Shown here: in pieces, positions 32,152-41,345 of the stretch
Layout of the letters: the number at the start of each line of letters is the position of its first letter
How positions within the stretch are numbered: the first letter of the stretch is position 1
Origin: JADGNF01 sp964582085
Lineage (GTDB): Archaea > Thermoproteota > Bathyarchaeia > Bathyarchaeales > Bathycorpusculaceae
Assembly (NCBI GenBank): GCA_964582085.1
Contig: CAZOPV010000001.1
Coordinates: 1-57,374, forward strand
DNA length: 57,374 nt
Direction: 5' to 3'
Notes under the pieces: generated by a model
Seen by the model: the letters and a program-made list of their open reading frames with translations, nothing else
Databases searched by the model: none
What the model was told of the DNA's origin: nothing
Position numbers and translations under genes: made by a program

Positions 32152-32227
32152 TGCGGTCGCCGGGATTTGAACCCGGGATCATTAGCTTGGAAGGCTAAAG
32201 TCCTAAACCAGACTAGACGACGACCGC
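32152..32227 (-). tRNA. tRNA-Gly (UCC)
   Basis: On the minus strand the acceptor GCGGTCG pairs with CGACCGC. The anticodon stem TTAGC/GCTAA encloses CTTCCAA with anticodon TCC, and the T-loop TTCAAAT is canonical. Discriminator A is followed by an encoded CCA (32149-32151). No intron. Confidence 0.95.
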
Positions 32228-32772
32228 TCGTGTGCTATCTCCATATTCTAAGCGTAATTTAAGTTTATCTGGTTTTATCATGGTTTGTTAAACGCTGAAT
32301 AGTTCGGCATAAAAATGTCAGTTGGAACTTTTTCTTTTGAAAAATAAACCATCTGTCCAGCTTAGTAATCAATTATTTCAATCATGGACTGCCTACAGCA
32401 AACCAAATTCTTCTTTTAATGGCAACTGTGAGCATGGGTGCAATCGCAGACTTCATAGTCTGCCTCAAATTTTTTGCCGCATCTTTTACATTGAAATGCA
32501 GGCATACTCATCTCCGCTAAAATATCGGCAGCGAGAAAACCAAAAAACCTTCATGCCATTTTTGCCTTTCTCTAAACCTCTCTGGCGTATAGAAAAAAGT
32601 AGGCGCCCACTTAAAAGTAACAACCCAGAAGTTCAGCTAGCCAGTTTTGTTTTGAACTTCTACATTTTAGCAAATCTTACAAAGTTTTACAGGGTAACAG
32701 GTAGAAGAGTATATCTACGTAGGTAATGTACATTAAAAGAGTCTATCAGTCACGAACTTGCAGGCTAATAAA
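32228..32772. other. Stretch holding only one small minus-strand gene
   Basis: Apart from the 29-aa zinc-ribbon gene at 32416, no supported gene is seen. A 134-codon plus-strand frame spans it but has no ribosome site and no recognisable pattern. Confidence 0.5.
32416..32505 (-). CDS. 29-aa zinc-ribbon microprotein
   Basis: ATG 32505 follows GGAG at 6 nt. The product begins MPAFQCKRCGKKFEADYE and ends VCDCTHAHSCH. C6, C9 and downstream Cys/His residues (CDC, H-x-H, CH) make a complete zinc site in very few residues. An in-frame ATG at 32511 adds two residues but crowds the ribosome site. Such tiny archaeal zinc ribbons are usually missed by gene callers. Function unknown; nucleic acid or protein binding is a guess. 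Confidence 0.6.
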   Translation of the reverse strand: MPAFQCKRCGKKFEADYEVCDCTHAHSCH

Positions 32773-33045
32773 ATGTCCACCAAAAAAGGAACCCGTAGCA
32801 AAATCCCCAGTAGCCGTATTAAAATTCTTGTTAAAGAAGCAAAACAAATGGTTAACGGTCCATATTACTGCCCAAGCTGCCACAGGGAGCTTCTTCAGAT
32901 TCTTGCAGACGTAAAAAACAAAGAGGTTTACGCTGTCTGCAAATGTGGTCTAGAAGAAAAATTGATCTATGCTCCTGTTTTTCAGCCTATAGACTACTAC
33001 AACAAGTTCAGGGATATATGCAAAAAACGCGCCATGAAACGCTAA
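32773..33045 (+). CDS. Elf1-like zinc-ribbon protein
   Basis: 90 aa. A basic N-terminal tail (TKKGTRSKIPSSRIKILVKE) leads into CPSC (33-36) and CKC (56-58) around a beta ribbon, and the end reads PIDYYNKFRDICKK, the VDxYxKF pattern of the Elf1/Elof1 transcription elongation factor family. The second knuckle CxC rather than CxxC is atypical. ATG 32773 is chosen over an upstream TTG at 32758. Assignment to Elf1 is by pattern only. Confidence 0.6.
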   Translation: MSTKKGTRSKIPSSRIKILVKEAKQMVNGPYYCPSCHRELLQILADVKNKEVYAVCKCGLEEKLIYAPVFQPIDYYNKFRDICKKRAMKR

Positions 33046-33119
33046 ATTCCAAATCCGAATTATTTCTCAGCGGTGGTCTAATAAACCCCGGTGTATACTG
33101 CAATTAAGAGTTTGAGACA

Positions 33120-33581
33120 TTGAGTAGAGACGTAGTGGAATATCCAAGAAATTTTCTTTTAGGTGGAAACGCCATTCTATCTCTTTGGGTTTTCCTTGCA
33201 GCACTGGCCGTGTGGTTGCATGACCAAGTTTTTGGCTACCTCTTCGCAATTTTCGTTGTCGCCTCCATTTACATTGTACTGCGCCGTACAGGTTGCAGTA
33301 GTTGCGCTTACTGCAAAGTTTGCACTTTAGGTTTCGGTAAACTTGCCGGTGTCTTCTTTGGAACTGGAAACCTCAAACGAATAAGCGTAGGTAACATAAC
33401 AGCCATGGTTGCATTCACCTATTTTTTTATGGCGCCCCTGCCGATAGCGTTGATTTCACTTTCTCTTGTCCAAGAATCCACAATTCTTAAAATTGCAGTT
33501 CTAATTTGCCTTTTAGCTATCTCATGTGCTAGCGTTTTATCATGGTTCTCCAAACCAACCAAAAACAGCAAACATAACTAG
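33120..33581 (+). CDS. Membrane protein with a cysteine cluster
   Basis: 153 aa. Four hydrophobic helices, at about 15-35, 38-55, 95-115 and 120-142. Between helices 2 and 3 lies CSSCAYCKVCTLGFGKLAGV, five or fewer residues apart for each Cys, a likely metal or cluster site at the membrane face. It starts at TTG 33120. The end overlaps the convergent gene by 4 nt. I do not recognise a family name. Confidence 0.65.
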   Translation: MSRDVVEYPRNFLLGGNAILSLWVFLAALAVWLHDQVFGYLFAIFVVASIYIVLRRTGCSSCAYCKVCTLGFGKLAGVFFGTGNLKRISVGNITAMVAFTYFFMAPLPIALISLSLVQESTILKIAVLICLLAISCASVLSWFSKPTKNSKHN

Positions 33582-34117
33582 CCCTCAGTAACCTTTGATA
33601 GAATTTCCATGGCAAACTTTCCAACGTGGCGTTTGACATAAACTAAAACAACCGTCTCCACCGCTAACATAAACACTAGTAAAGCTGTACAAATACGTGC
33701 TATCTCGCTTAATAATAAGGCGTTTTGGGCATAAGTGTAACCGTCAGTATTAATTAACCAGCCCCAAATACCAGGCAGATGCATAACACTAAACTTATTC
33801 AAATCGCCGTAAATCCAAAAGCAAAATACGGTCAAAACAACTGCAAAAACATAGCCAATTGCAGTTAACCTTACATAATCCGAAGATAAAGCGGAAGCAC
33901 TACTTATGTGAGTACCCAAGTTAGTTTGAAAAAATTGAAAGGTTAAAGTCTTTTTAGCCGTTTTCGGTGAAAATCCCCAAATAGACCCTTGAAGCGCAGA
34001 CAACCTTAATGGCGCATTTTCCGCAGTTATTTCACATTTCTCCTTAGTCAACAAAGTTTTCAGTTGGGTGAAAGCCACCTCAATTTCTGTTTTCACCACA
34101 ACTGTTGCTGTTGCCAA
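33578..34117 (-). CDS. Unknown protein with two C-terminal membrane spans
   Basis: 179 aa. Residues 1-85 are soluble and look like a small alpha/beta domain. Spans lie at about 85-107 and 140-162, and the C-terminus is basic. It is downstream of the coiled-coil gene at 34138 (20 nt gap) and likely cotranscribed. No motif is recognised. Confidence 0.6.
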   Translation of the reverse strand: MATATVVVKTEIEVAFTQLKTLLTKEKCEITAENAPLRLSALQGSIWGFSPKTAKKTLTFQFFQTNLGTHISSASALSSDYVRLTAIGYVFAVVLTVFCFWIYGDLNKFSVMHLPGIWGWLINTDGYTYAQNALLLSEIARICTALLVFMLAVETVVLVYVKRHVGKFAMEILSKVTEG

Positions 34118-34137
34118 TTTATAACCAGCACAAAATG

Positions 34138-34566
34138 TTAGAAGACATAAGGCAAATCTTTACTTTTGTCTTTAATTTCCTTTAACGACTCATACTGGGC
34201 TTCCATAAGAATCTTCAAGGTATCAATATGCTTACGTATTTCCTCAATCTCTTTTGTTTTCTCAAGAACACCTGACTTAGCCAACTGCTCATTTATTTTA
34301 TCCACCGTAACTTCTAGAACTTTAACCTTAAACGCAAAAATCTGCAGCATATACAAAAGGCTAAGCTGGGACGACAAACGATCCAACCTCTCGTATGCCA
34401 TCATACGCCTCATAAAAGCTTTCAGTTTCTGCTCTTCAGTGGCTTCTTTTGATTGAAGCAGTAACCCATAATCAGCTGTCTGTTTTGAAGCTGCCTCTTT
34501 GCTTTCTTCGAAGACTCGTTGAATTCTCTTTGTAGTTTTATCCAAGAGTTCTAGCACTTCGTCCAA
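34138..34566 (-). CDS. Coiled-coil protein of unknown function
   Basis: 142 aa, almost entirely helical with heptad repeats (VLELLDKTTKRIQRVFEESK, EEIRKHIDTLKILMEAQ) and no membrane span. TTG 34566 lies after AGGGAC. Size and composition suggest an SMC-hinge-like, ESCRT-like or scaffold helper, but no specific assignment can be made. Confidence 0.65.
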   Translation of the reverse strand: MDEVLELLDKTTKRIQRVFEESKEAASKQTADYGLLLQSKEATEEQKLKAFMRRMMAYERLDRLSSQLSLLYMLQIFAFKVKVLEVTVDKINEQLAKSGVLEKTKEIEEIRKHIDTLKILMEAQYESLKEIKDKSKDLPYVF

Positions 34567-34649
34567 ACATGTCCCTCTTTATGCCTTCTTACATTCAACC
34601 AAACTTCTATTTCACGTTTTCCATTAAACACACCAATCGCCAACGGCTC

Positions 34650-35327
34650 TTATCTGCTGGGTTTTCCGGTGGAGCCAAACAACCTTTTTTCATGAGGTGA
34701 CCTGCTCACCTTTAAACCCCTGTTCTGCCGATAAACCGCGTTACGTTGACGTTCCAAATTTAAAATCCGCGCATAAAGCTTCGAAACCTTTGTTTTCGAC
34801 GGCGCTTTAGGTTTCAAAGAGCGCACAGGCACAGGAGTAAAGGGTTTTGTAATCTCAGCTTTGACTTTTGTTTTGCTCTGTTTGCCCCCATTATAATTAG
34901 TGTTATCACGTACCTTTCTGAAATAAACCCACCCCTCTTTCAAATTGACTTCCTGCACCTCCCACCCAGCATCTAACCACCCTCTCGCATGTGCTGAAGA
35001 CGCTGAGTTACTCCACCAAGATTCGTTGCGGTAAGCTTCCATGGGTAAATTGGCGCCAATTAACCCGTCTATTCTGGCAAATGACAGCTTAACAATACTT
35101 GTGAAGGCTGCGCGAAACTTCAAGTGTTTGGTGAGTCCCTCATATTTTGAGGTCGGTCTTGGAGAAACAATTCTGCGTGCGCAATTTAGACACAGCATCT
35201 TTGTGGAGTCGCCTGTGGTAACATCAGGTACCATGCAGTCCCAGCAGTATAACTGCTTACACCTTGTGCATTTCTTTAAGCGACTAAGAGAGAGAACCCT
35301 CTTGCAGATGCCACATTCATCTTTCAC
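34650..35327 (-). CDS. Zinc-finger protein with a DUF7662-like domain
   Basis: 225 aa. Residues 1-50 carry a treble-clef-like finger with pairs C5-x2-C8, C20-x2-C23, C28-x2-C31 and C46-x2-C49. Residues about 60-145 hold a module with the pattern YEGLTKHL, LSFARIDGLIGANLPMEAYR, WWSNSASSAHARGWL and GWEVQEV, as in DUF7662 proteins. The C-terminal 75 residues are Lys/Arg-rich. This suggests a nucleic-acid-associated role. The domain also appears in other contexts, so function stays open. Confidence 0.65.
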   Translation of the reverse strand: MKDECGICKRVLSLSRLKKCTRCKQLYCWDCMVPDVTTGDSTKMLCLNCARRIVSPRPTSKYEGLTKHLKFRAAFTSIVKLSFARIDGLIGANLPMEAYRNESWWSNSASSAHARGWLDAGWEVQEVNLKEGWVYFRKVRDNTNYNGGKQSKTKVKAEITKPFTPVPVRSLKPKAPSKTKVSKLYARILNLERQRNAVYRQNRGLKVSRSPHEKRLFGSTGKPSR

Positions 35328-35399
35328 TTCTACAACGCCACGACTACTGTATCATTAAATTATATAGGAGATATTAACTTTCAGACCGTAATCAAAACC

Positions 35400-36332
35400 T
35401 CATTCAAACTCTATAGTGGATGGCGGCTTGTCAGTTATATCGTAGAGGCAACGTACAACGCTGGGAATTTCCTCAGTTATCCTCTTAGAAATTTTACAAA
35501 GTTTCTCATAAGGCATCTGCTTGGCCTTAGCAGTCACAGCATCCACAGATTCCACAATACGTATAGTAATGATGTCTCCATAAACACGTTTCCCATTCTT
35601 GATTCCTGTGGCCTTGTCATTGTGCAACACCGCAAAATTCTGAAACGTTCCCAAACCTTGGGTTTCTTCTTCCACAATCTGAGTTGCTTTACGCACTATA
35701 GCCACTCGCTCAGGAGTAACTACTCCAAGAACTCTCAAAGACAAAGCAGGACCTGGAAAAGGCATCCGCTCTGTAACTTCAGCAGGTAACCCCAATTCCC
35801 TGCCAACTTGTCGCACTTCTGGTTTGAACAGTTCCCGTAATGGTTCAAGAATTTTATAACCATAAATTTCAGGGTTAATTCCTATTTGTGAAAGAACATT
35901 ATGCTGAGATTTTATTCCCTGAGTTGTTTCTATAACATCAGCTTTTATTGTCCCTTGAGCAATGAAATCAATTTTCTCTTCTTTAGCCACTTTACCTAAA
36001 GTTTTATAAAACTTATCTCTGAACGCTTTCCGCTTCTCTTCAGCATCTGTTTTTCCCTTGAAAACCTCAAAAAACTCCTTTTTTGCATCGATGTATCGGG
36101 ATTTGATACCGAAGTTTTTTAGTATACGCATTACGAACTCTGGCTCGCCTTCCCTTCGTAACCCATCATCAATAAAAATTGCAATCAACTTCTTGCCAAC
36201 TGCTTTGTGAACCAAGTAAGTGGTAACTGTGCTGTCCACACCGCCGGAACATGCAGAAATAACTTTTCTGTCTCCCACAATTTCACAAATTTCTTTCAAT
36301 GAATTTTCTATGAACTCCTTCGGGTTGAACAT
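35400..36332 (-). CDS. guaAB: GMP synthase subunit B (PP-ATPase)
   Basis: 310 aa. The ATP-pyrophosphatase and dimerisation half of archaeal split GMP synthase, converting XMP to GMP with ammonia from the separate glutaminase subunit. The P-loop SGGVDS lies at 29-34, and ALSLRVLGVVTPERV and the terminal PPSTIEFE are typical. Length matches archaeal GuaAB. The guaAA partner is not in the window. Confidence 0.93.
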   Translation of the reverse strand: MFNPKEFIENSLKEICEIVGDRKVISACSGGVDSTVTTYLVHKAVGKKLIAIFIDDGLRREGEPEFVMRILKNFGIKSRYIDAKKEFFEVFKGKTDAEEKRKAFRDKFYKTLGKVAKEEKIDFIAQGTIKADVIETTQGIKSQHNVLSQIGINPEIYGYKILEPLRELFKPEVRQVGRELGLPAEVTERMPFPGPALSLRVLGVVTPERVAIVRKATQIVEEETQGLGTFQNFAVLHNDKATGIKNGKRVYGDIITIRIVESVDAVTAKAKQMPYEKLCKISKRITEEIPSVVRCLYDITDKPPSTIEFE

Positions 36333-36437
36333 TAATTTATCAATACCTCCTTTTTGAAGATCCTATTTCTTGCTTTTACCTTTTTAGCTTTATCCAATTT
36401 TTAAGTAACTTGGCAGAGAGATAAAAAAAACCGAAAA

Positions 36438-37916
36438 TTAACCTTTGACAACAGCCAGAGGAACCAACCGCGCCACTTTTGTGGCAATTCCTGCATTATG
36501 ACTAACCTCGGCAACCACATCGACATTCTTGTATGCAAGATCAGCTTCTTCAGCCAAAACCATATTGCTTGCAGCTCGAACCACAATTCCTCGCTTTTCA
36601 AGTCCTGTTTTGACATCTCCACCCCAGTATTTACGTTTTGCCGCTGCCCTACTCAGCATACGTCCTGCACCATGCGCTGTAGAACCAAAAGTCAAATTCA
36701 TTGCTTTCAAAGTGCCCACGAGAACCCATGAACTGGTACCCATACTTCCAGGAATCAACACTGGTTGACCCTTCGAGCGGTAGTCCTGCGGCACCTCAAC
36801 GTGTTCAGGGGGAAATGCTCGAGTGGCACCCTTACGGTGAACCCAAACTTTTTTGTTTCCTTCGTCAACTTCATGGGTTTCAATTTTTGCAATGTTATGT
36901 GCTACATCATAAACAAGTTTTAACCCGAATTTTTCAGGATCCTGCTTGTAAACTTCTTGGAAGCTTTGACGCACCCAGTGGGTGATGGCTTGCCGGTTGC
37001 AGAATGCGTAGTTAACCGCACACGCCATTGCTTGGTAGTAGTCTTTTGCTTCAGTACTGTTTCCAGGGGCACACGCCAGTTCCCTGTCAGGCAAGGCAAT
37101 TTTGTACTTCTGAACTGCATGCTCCATGACTCGCAGGTAATCACTGCACACCTGGTGTCCATATCCACGGGAACCACAATGAATCATAACCGTCACTTGC
37201 CCCTCAAATTCTATACCGAAAGTTTTGGCAGTTTCAGGATTGAAGATTTTGTCAACTTTTTGAATTTCAAGAAAGTGATTGCCTGAGCCTAACGTGCCTA
37301 TCTGTGTAAGTCCCCGGTTTTTTGCGGTGGACGAAACTTTGTCGGGATTAGCGTTTTTCATGCAGCCCTTCTCTTCACAGTGCTCTGAATCCTCCTTCCA
37401 TCCCATGCCTTGGTTGATGAGCCAGTGCACACCTTCCACAACCAACCTGTCTTGGTCACTTGGAGAAATCTTGAAGTCTTTTCTACGACTCCCCAGACCA
37501 GATGGCACACTAGTAAAAATTGCACCTGCCAACTGTGCAAGTTTTGAGCGTACGTCATTTTCAGATAAATTGGTGGTCAACAAACGTACACCACAGTTTA
37601 TATCGTAGCCCACCCCTCCTGGACTGATGACGCCATGATCGTAGTCGGTGGCTGCAACACCACCTATCGGGAAACCGTATCCCTCATGTCCATCAGGCAA
37701 CGTTATGGCGTTTTTGTAAATACCTGGCAGAAAAGCAACGTTTGAACATTGCTCTAACGTTCGATCAGTTTTCATTTTATCGAGAAGCGCTTCATTAGCG
37801 AAAACCAAGCCGGAAACATTCATACCCTGTCTGAAACGTGGAATCCTCCATGAGTAATCGTCAATTTTTTCTAGGGGCACTTTGATTGTTGGAGAGCGTC
37901 CTTCATCTTCTCCCAA
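36438..37916 (-). CDS. rtcB: RNA-splicing ligase RtcB
   Basis: Joins 2',3'-cyclic phosphate and 5'-OH ends, the last step of archaeal tRNA splicing. About 492 aa. The GTP/Mn site is complete: GGVGYDINCGVR (Cys), GSGNHFLE (His), HCGSRGYGHQ (His), DVAHN and the guanylated His in HRKGATRAF. No intein. TTG 37916 is spaced well from AGAGGTG, whereas GTG 37925 overlaps that site. It would process the tRNA-Met intron seen at 19370; archease at 39698 is its activator. Confidence 0.95.
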   Translation of the reverse strand: MGEDEGRSPTIKVPLEKIDDYSWRIPRFRQGMNVSGLVFANEALLDKMKTDRTLEQCSNVAFLPGIYKNAITLPDGHEGYGFPIGGVAATDYDHGVISPGGVGYDINCGVRLLTTNLSENDVRSKLAQLAGAIFTSVPSGLGSRRKDFKISPSDQDRLVVEGVHWLINQGMGWKEDSEHCEEKGCMKNANPDKVSSTAKNRGLTQIGTLGSGNHFLEIQKVDKIFNPETAKTFGIEFEGQVTVMIHCGSRGYGHQVCSDYLRVMEHAVQKYKIALPDRELACAPGNSTEAKDYYQAMACAVNYAFCNRQAITHWVRQSFQEVYKQDPEKFGLKLVYDVAHNIAKIETHEVDEGNKKVWVHRKGATRAFPPEHVEVPQDYRSKGQPVLIPGSMGTSSWVLVGTLKAMNLTFGSTAHGAGRMLSRAAAKRKYWGGDVKTGLEKRGIVVRAASNMVLAEEADLAYKNVDVVAEVSHNAGIATKVARLVPLAVVKG

Positions 37917-37973
37917 ATTGAACACCTCTGAATGAAAGGATCAAACACCCTATAAAACAGTTTTGAAAAATTG

Positions 37974-38894
37974 TCAATATAGGTGGGCTGGATTTTTTCG
38001 AGCAAAATCCACGAAGCCTTGCACACTGTTTTCCAACAATGTTTTTTGATGTATCGGATTCCGTCTCACCTGAGAGACTAAGTCCCGAATTCTCGGATCT
38101 CTGCTAAATATGGCTTCTTTTATTTCCTCTAAACTTTGACTTTTCTTTAAGCCTTCGTAAGATATAGATAGCCACAGCTTAATCTGTGATTTGTAGTCTC
38201 GCAACTGCTTTATTGCATTAAAAGTGGAACCAAAATGTGAGTAACATAAAATTTTTGGATCCAACAGGACAAGTTTATCTAACGTGATTAGTGCTGCGTC
38301 CGCGTGAAACGGTGGTGGTGTTGTGGGGAAGACCGTGCCAAACTCGGGCAGATATGCGCCAGCTGAATCTCCTGTAAACAGTACTCTACTATGTTGCTCG
38401 TAATAACAGAGGTTATGCGAGGCATGCCCAGGTGCTTCCACAACTTTCAAATTCACTTGGTCGCCTCCGCAGATAACTGTGTTCTCTTTTGAGACAACAA
38501 GCCTGTTTTCAGGGACAGGTTCAGGTTCACCAAAAATCTCTGCAACTTCCCCGAGAACTTCTTGGGTAGCTGACCAGAGCTTCGCAGGATCCTTTAGGTG
38601 TGACGCACCTTTTGGGTGAACAATGACTTTGGCGTTTGGCAAACTTCTTAGTAGAGTACCTACGCCGCCACAATGGTCAACGTGCACATGGGTAAGCGCA
38701 ATGTAAGCAACGTCTGCAGGTCGTATGTCTATTTCCCCCAAGCCCGCAAGCAGATTCGGAATAGATGAAGAGGGTCCAGTTTCGACGATTATGGTTTTGT
38801 CTCCTTTCAGAACATAGCTGGCTATGAGATTATGCAGTCCGCCAGTTTGTAGGTCTACCGCGAAAAGGTTTTTTCTAATCTGTTTTATATGCAT
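37974..38894 (-). CDS. Metallo-beta-lactamase-fold hydrolase
   Basis: 306 aa. Two-metal hydrolase of the glyoxalase II/MBL group. Motif HVHVDH is at 69-74, with His in APGHASHN, Asp in TGDSAGAYLPE and the last His in CYSHFGST. The C-terminal 60 residues are helical (substrate lid). It is divergent from adk. The substrate is not predictable; thioesters or lactones are common in this family. Confidence 0.85.
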   Translation of the reverse strand: MHIKQIRKNLFAVDLQTGGLHNLIASYVLKGDKTIIVETGPSSSIPNLLAGLGEIDIRPADVAYIALTHVHVDHCGGVGTLLRSLPNAKVIVHPKGASHLKDPAKLWSATQEVLGEVAEIFGEPEPVPENRLVVSKENTVICGGDQVNLKVVEAPGHASHNLCYYEQHSRVLFTGDSAGAYLPEFGTVFPTTPPPFHADAALITLDKLVLLDPKILCYSHFGSTFNAIKQLRDYKSQIKLWLSISYEGLKKSQSLEEIKEAIFSRDPRIRDLVSQVRRNPIHQKTLLENSVQGFVDFARKNPAHLY

Positions 38895-39044
38895 CTTGAT
38901 CCCCCATTGCGTAAAGCTAAGTTACGAAGAGGTTTATGTTAAAGAGGAACACCGCCCTCTTTTATTTAATCGTACAACTTCACGCACAACCTTTAACAGT
39001 TAGATTTTTTCCTTTTTATTTAATACTCTTTAAGAAAGGGGCTC

Positions 39045-39701
39045 TTGGTGAACGCAATTATATTTGGTGCTCCAGGCTCTGGAAAAGGCACATACAGCGC
39101 ATTACTCAAAGATAAGCTGGACATCGACGTAATCTCGATGGGCGACATTTTCAGGGAGTTGATGAAAGAGGACAACAATCTTGGGCAAACTGTTAAGAGT
39201 TACGTAAGAGCTGGTTTGCTTGTTCCAGATGAAATAACCTTAGACATTTTGAAGCAGCATATATCCAAAATACCTAAAGGTTGCGGTTTTATCTTGGACG
39301 GTTTTCCTCGAACTCTAGCCCAAGCTCAGGCGCTGGAAAGTATTGCCAAAATCAACGTCGTTTTGCAGTTGGTTGTTCCTGATTGGATAATAATTGAACG
39401 TGTTTCAGGTCGCCGGATATGTAGAAACTGTGGCGCCGTTTACAACTTGCAGTTTCTGAAACCTAAAGTTGATGAGGTTTGTGACAAATGTGGTGGTTCC
39501 CTCTATCAGAGAACAGATGATAACCCTGAGGTCATAAAAATACGACTCGAGCTTTATGAATGCGAAACTAGTCCCCTCATAAGTTACTTCAAAGCCAGAA
39601 ATGTCCCTCTTGTAGTACATACCAGTGACCGCTTGCAGATTCCGCCTGAAACCGTTGTTGAATACTTTATTACAGAACTAAAGAAGCTTTATCTTGTCTA
39701 G
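39045..39701 (+). CDS. adk: Adenylate kinase with a zinc-binding lid
   Basis: 218 aa. Phosphoryl transfer between ATP and AMP. P-loop GAPGSGKGT (8-16), DGFPRT (85-90), and a LID with four cysteines C126-x2-C129 and C146-x2-C149 holding zinc. This is the bacterial-type long form rather than the trimeric archaeal AdkA. TTG 39045 or GTG 39048 starts it, after AAGGGG. It converges with archease by 4 nt. The long form occurs in some archaea and may reflect old transfer. Confidence 0.93.
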   Translation: MVNAIIFGAPGSGKGTYSALLKDKLDIDVISMGDIFRELMKEDNNLGQTVKSYVRAGLLVPDEITLDILKQHISKIPKGCGFILDGFPRTLAQAQALESIAKINVVLQLVVPDWIIIERVSGRRICRNCGAVYNLQFLKPKVDEVCDKCGGSLYQRTDDNPEVIKIRLELYECETSPLISYFKARNVPLVVHTSDRLQIPPETVVEYFITELKKLYLV

Positions 39702-40147
39702 ATGTCAAGGATGAACATAAGCGTCGTTTTTTCTTTTTCTTTTATTATCTCCATCTGATGATATGTAGCCGCTTTAACGCCTACTTTCTGAGTGTGCTTT
39801 TCAGGATTAAATTTTTCTCCCCATACAGTAGCTTTAAGTTTGAAGCCTTCCTTTGTATCTTCAAAACTGTGAATCTCAAATTTAGAAAAAAGCATACGAT
39901 CAACTTCAAACTTGACCAACAGCGCTTCAAGCCAACTGTACAGCAAAGCGTACTCGTCTTCTGCTTCAACCTCCACTACTTCTCTGCAAAGTGGGCTAAC
40001 TTTATCTGTATCAGTCATGACCTCAAACATCGCAAGCGCCGCATTGCTCAACGCCTCTTCCATAGTCGCGCCGTACGCTGCAATGTAGGCATCTGCAGTG
40101 TGTTCCAAAAACTGAAATTTTTCCGCGACTTTGTTCTCTTTACCCAT
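39698..40147 (-). CDS. Archease (RtcB activator)
   Basis: 149 aa. Partner that speeds guanylylation of RtcB. Typical features are the HTADAYIAAYG opening with its conserved Asp, the middle EAEDEYALLYSWLEALL and the C-terminal acidic AT-YHQMEI and FILDI end. rtcB lies 1.8 kb away on the same strand with two genes between. It is downstream of the M42 peptidase gene by 27 nt. Confidence 0.9.
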   Translation of the reverse strand: MGKENKVAEKFQFLEHTADAYIAAYGATMEEALSNAALAMFEVMTDTDKVSPLCREVVEVEAEDEYALLYSWLEALLVKFEVDRMLFSKFEIHSFEDTKEGFKLKATVWGEKFNPEKHTQKVGVKAATYHQMEIIKEKEKTTLMFILDI

Positions 40148-40174
40148 GTGAAGTTTCCTTTTTTGCTCTCAAAC

Positions 40175-41212
40175 CTACTTTGAAAATTTCCTAATAGCCG
40201 CAACCGCCAACTTTACGGCATTTTCCGCATCTTTCAGACTTATCAAACCGAGAGGACTGTGGATATACCTAGTCGGCACAGATATGGTTCCGCTAGGAAC
40301 CCCTTGCCTTGTCAAAGATATTCGTGCTGCATCTGTAGTTCCCATCAACCCTGTTTCAAGTTGGTAGGGAATTTTGTTCTCAGAGGCAGTATCTAGTAAC
40401 CAACGCAGAACCTTAGGATGAGTGATTAACCCCGAATCCGTCACTGTCAAGGCAGGCCCTTTACCCATTTTAACACTAGTGTCAAATTCCCTCATACCTG
40501 GCACATCACCCGCAACGGTTACGTCTAAAGCTAATGCCACATCAGGTTCTATCCCAAAAGCAGCAGTAGCGGCACCTCTCAACCCCACCTCTTCCTGAAC
40601 TGTTCCTACCGCGTAAACAGTGCAATCGGTTTTTTCAAGTTGCTTTAAAGTCTCAATCATCACAGCACATCCTGCACGATTATCAAAAGCTTTTCCCATG
40701 ACTGTATCTTTGCACAATTTAGTGTATTTCCCCTCAAAACCTATGGCATCGCCGATTTTGATGCCCATTTGCTGGGCGTCCTCACGGTTTTCTGCACCTA
40801 CATCGATGAACAATTCGTCATACGCCACAATTTTCTTCCGCTCTTCCTCTTTTTGTATATGTGGCGGCTTAGAGCCAATAACCCCAGGCAAAATGCCTTT
40901 ATCAGTGTAAACGTTCACTTTTTGAGCTAACAGAATTCGATCATCTATGCCGCCCATTTTGGTGAATTTTATGAAGCCTTCTTTGGTTATATGCTTAACC
41001 ATCAATCCAACTTCGTCCATGTGTGCAGCAAGCATGATTTTTGGTTGATTTTTTTTGCCTTTTTTTGTGGCTATAATGTTTTCCAGTTTGTCCACCACAA
41101 CCTCGTCAGCGTACGATTTGAGAAGTTCCGCCATCAAGTCTCTAACTTCTGCTTCTCTTCCCACTACACCACAAGCGTTTGAGAGTCTCTCCAAATTATC
41201 AGATAATGACAT
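40175..41212 (-). CDS. M42-family aminopeptidase (TET-like)
   Basis: 345 aa. Two-metal (Zn/Co) aminopeptidase, usually a dodecameric tetrahedral complex in archaea. Metal ligands are visible in LAAHMDEVG, GKAFDNRAG, QEEVGLRGA, ALDVTVAGD and the later PTRYIHSPLG. Full length. It acts on peptides released by the proteasome. The divergent mtdB-like gene begins 134 nt away. Confidence 0.92.
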   Translation of the reverse strand: MSLSDNLERLSNACGVVGREAEVRDLMAELLKSYADEVVVDKLENIIATKKGKKNQPKIMLAAHMDEVGLMVKHITKEGFIKFTKMGGIDDRILLAQKVNVYTDKGILPGVIGSKPPHIQKEEERKKIVAYDELFIDVGAENREDAQQMGIKIGDAIGFEGKYTKLCKDTVMGKAFDNRAGCAVMIETLKQLEKTDCTVYAVGTVQEEVGLRGAATAAFGIEPDVALALDVTVAGDVPGMREFDTSVKMGKGPALTVTDSGLITHPKVLRWLLDTASENKIPYQLETGLMGTTDAARISLTRQGVPSGTISVPTRYIHSPLGLISLKDAENAVKLAVAAIRKFSK

Positions 41213-41257
41213 AGTTTACCCCCGTTTAGAGTACAAGTACACTTTGGCTATCAATTA

Positions 41258-41275
41258 TTAAACAATTGTGTTTAA
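41258..41275. promoter_or_regulatory. Palindrome between the M42 peptidase and mtdB-like genes
   Basis: TTAAACA-ATTG-TGTTTAA forms a perfect 7-bp inverted repeat with a 4-nt spacer, midway in the 133-nt divergent intergenic region. It is a candidate operator for one or both genes; the regulator is unknown. Confidence 0.4.
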
Positions 41276-41345
41276 CACAAGAAGTAGCCGTGGTAATTCT
41301 TAAATGCGTCAAATGCATCAAGCCTACTCAAGGTTGGAATAAAAA

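Noticed and set aside
32322..32726. 134-codon plus-strand frame after tRNA-Gly
   Set aside because: No ribosome site, odd composition and no recognisable pattern; it lies opposite a better supported zinc-ribbon gene.
36438..37916. Intein in RtcB
   Set aside because: Length and motifs are continuous; no intein splice residues or extra segment.
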